From: a bacterium
GTDB taxonomy: Bacteria > Verrucomicrobiota > Verrucomicrobiae > Limisphaerales > J093
Length of the DNA: 6,876 nucleotides
Direction of reading: 5' to 3'
Assembly (NCBI GenBank): GCA_021839785.1
Contig: JAKCAB010000308.1
Location: 1-6,876, forward strand
Made by a program: the position numbers and the translations under genes. The notes under the pieces were generated by a model. The model was not told the DNA's origin. It saw nothing but the letters and a program-made list of their open reading frames with translations, and did not search any database. This document shows positions 6,226 through 6,876 of this stretch, one piece after another (the stretch's first letter is position 1; the number at the start of each line of letters is the position of its first letter).

Positions 6226-6755
6226 CATGGTCGCCGTACTGATGACCGTTTCCGCCGCCCGTGGCCGAGCGCCAACGCAGCCGCGCCCAAGACCGCCAAT
6301 GCCAGGGTGGAAGGCTCAGGGATGGGCACCACGGCGGCTTGCTTGAACTCGGGGTAGGGAGGCACACCGAGGAGCGGATTGCCAAGCTTGACGGGGACAA
6401 TGTCCGTCTTGCCGAACTGGTCGGCGGGTACACCGGCGAGCGATGGTCCCCACAGCGAGCCATCCCACACCACCATCTGCACCTGCGCAATCTCGTAATA
6501 CGAGATTCCGGGTACGGTCAGGACTGGACCACGGACAAAGCCATCGCGGTGGGTGGCTGTCTCCCCGACAGGAGCGAGACTGTCCACCGTTCTGCCAATG
6601 AGCAGTTGCGCCAGGATAGTGGGGCCGGCGAAAGGCCCCGTTTCGGAGCCGATGCGCGTGTACGCATTGACATTGCTGAACCACAGGGTTTCTTGCCCCA
6701 GTCCGCGCACCTGCAGGAAGCTGGCGACAAGAACAATGCAAAGGAAGTTGCTCAT
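6225..6755 (-). CDS. PEP-CTERM sorting domain protein, upstream copy
   Basis: A 176-residue secreted protein. The ATG at 6755 was chosen over the in-frame ATG at 6791 because GGAGG lies five bases upstream and the protein then starts with a clean signal peptide (MSNFLCIVLVASFLQVRGLG). The body is short and beta-rich (GPFAGPTILAQLL, TVDSLAPVG, VPGISYYEI, WDGSLWG, GKTDIVPVKLG). PEPST at residues 146-150 is followed by hydrophobic LALAVLGAAALAL (151-163), HGRR and a basic tail (KRSSVRRP). This is the classic PEP-CTERM layout, so processing by an exosortase encoded elsewhere is expected. It is paralogous to the next gene: from the shared RI motif through HGRR I count about 98 identities in 135 ungapped residues. 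The paralogue has seven more residues between the signal peptide and that block. The pair probably forms one transcription unit read from this gene. Confidence 0.9.
   Translation of the reverse strand: MSNFLCIVLVASFLQVRGLGQETLWFSNVNAYTRIGSETGPFAGPTILAQLLIGRTVDSLAPVGETATHRDGFVRGPVLTVPGISYYEIAQVQMVVWDGSLWGPSLAGVPADQFGKTDIVPVKLGNPLLGVPPYPEFKQAAVVPIPEPSTLALAVLGAAALALGHGRRKRSSVRRP
6253..6659. repeat. Tandem duplication, copy 2 (pairs with 5642-6048)
   Basis: Second half of the 407-bp gap-free duplication at offset 611. Similarity falls away at the 5' side of the genes, where the signal peptides and early mature residues differ. Either the duplication is old and those parts diverged, or the leaders were replaced. 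Confidence 0.8.
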
Positions 6756-6876
6756 GTGAACCTCCATTTGGTAGGCTACACAGCCGCGCATAAATAAAGG
6801 GACATAACGCTTACAGAAAAGGGTTTAGGTAACCCTGCACCTGCCCTGGGTTGTCTACGATCCCGGACAAGGTCCC
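6756..6876 (-). promoter_or_regulatory. Leader and promoter region of the PEP-CTERM pair
   Basis: Minus-strand leader of the upstream PEP-CTERM gene. GGAGG at 6761-6765 sits five bases before its ATG and is the clearest ribosome binding site in the window. Farther up is an AT-richer stretch (minus-strand TTTTCTGTAAGCGTTATGTC, then CCTTTATTTATG) that probably holds the promoter, though no box matches a consensus well. A 6-bp hairpin (AGGGTT/AACCCT, 6820-6836) is followed by TTTTCTG on the minus strand and could be a weak terminator for a gene beyond the window edge. Confidence 0.5.

Noticed and set aside
6811..6876. Minus-strand frame open from the right edge for 21 codons to a TAA
   Set aside because: Too short to tell from chance; another minus-strand frame is also open there, and the sequence (ending NPFL) matches nothing I recognise.
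1..6876. CRISPR arrays, tRNA or rRNA genes, transposases and attachment sites
   Set aside because: No regularly spaced direct repeats, no tRNA-like cloverleaf or rRNA segments seen, and no recombinase or transposase motif in any supported frame.

Overview
High-GC bacterial DNA, most likely from the Planctomycetota-Verrucomicrobiota group and probably Verrucomicrobiota. Three things point there: a PSD1 / planctomycete-cytochrome-C protein, a secreted lamin-tail/PKD protein ending in a module I associate with verrucomicrobial exoproteins, and two PEP-CTERM proteins of a type I know mainly from Verrucomicrobiota. The assignment rests on family knowledge; there is no rRNA or other taxonomic marker here.

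Layout. (1) Positions 2-1558, plus strand: the C-terminal 518 residues of a large secreted modular protein whose start lies outside the window. It holds the end of a lamin-tail domain, a PKD-like domain, a galactose-binding-like beta-sandwich, a second PKD-like domain and a C-terminal beta module. (2) Positions 1559-2085: 527 bp with no convincing gene, rich in short perfect hairpins, including a 16-bp perfect palindrome in an AT-rich island. (3) Positions 2086-5301, plus: a complete 1071-residue PSD1 protein (PSCyt1 haem domain, DUF1549, an inserted LamG-like domain, DUF1553). (4) Positions 5341-5556, plus: a 71-residue hypothetical protein. (5) Positions 5611-6755, minus strand, converging on the previous genes: two adjacent paralogous PEP-CTERM proteins. 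The upstream gene (6225-6755) has a strong ribosome binding site. Its stop codon touches the start region of the downstream copy (5611-6216), so the two look like a translationally coupled pair produced by tandem duplication. (6) Positions 6756-6876: leader region of that pair.

All four larger proteins carry export signals or are built from extracellular domains, so the window encodes mostly cell-envelope or secreted functions. The PSD1 protein probably works in the periplasm as a haem protein linked to polymer degradation. The PEP-CTERM pair is expected to be processed by an exosortase encoded elsewhere. No mobile element, CRISPR array, tRNA or rRNA was seen. I found no clear new multi-gene system. 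The best leads are the coupled PEP-CTERM duplication, the hairpin-rich intergenic region with its palindrome, and the PSD1 gene lacking its usual DUF1501 neighbour.
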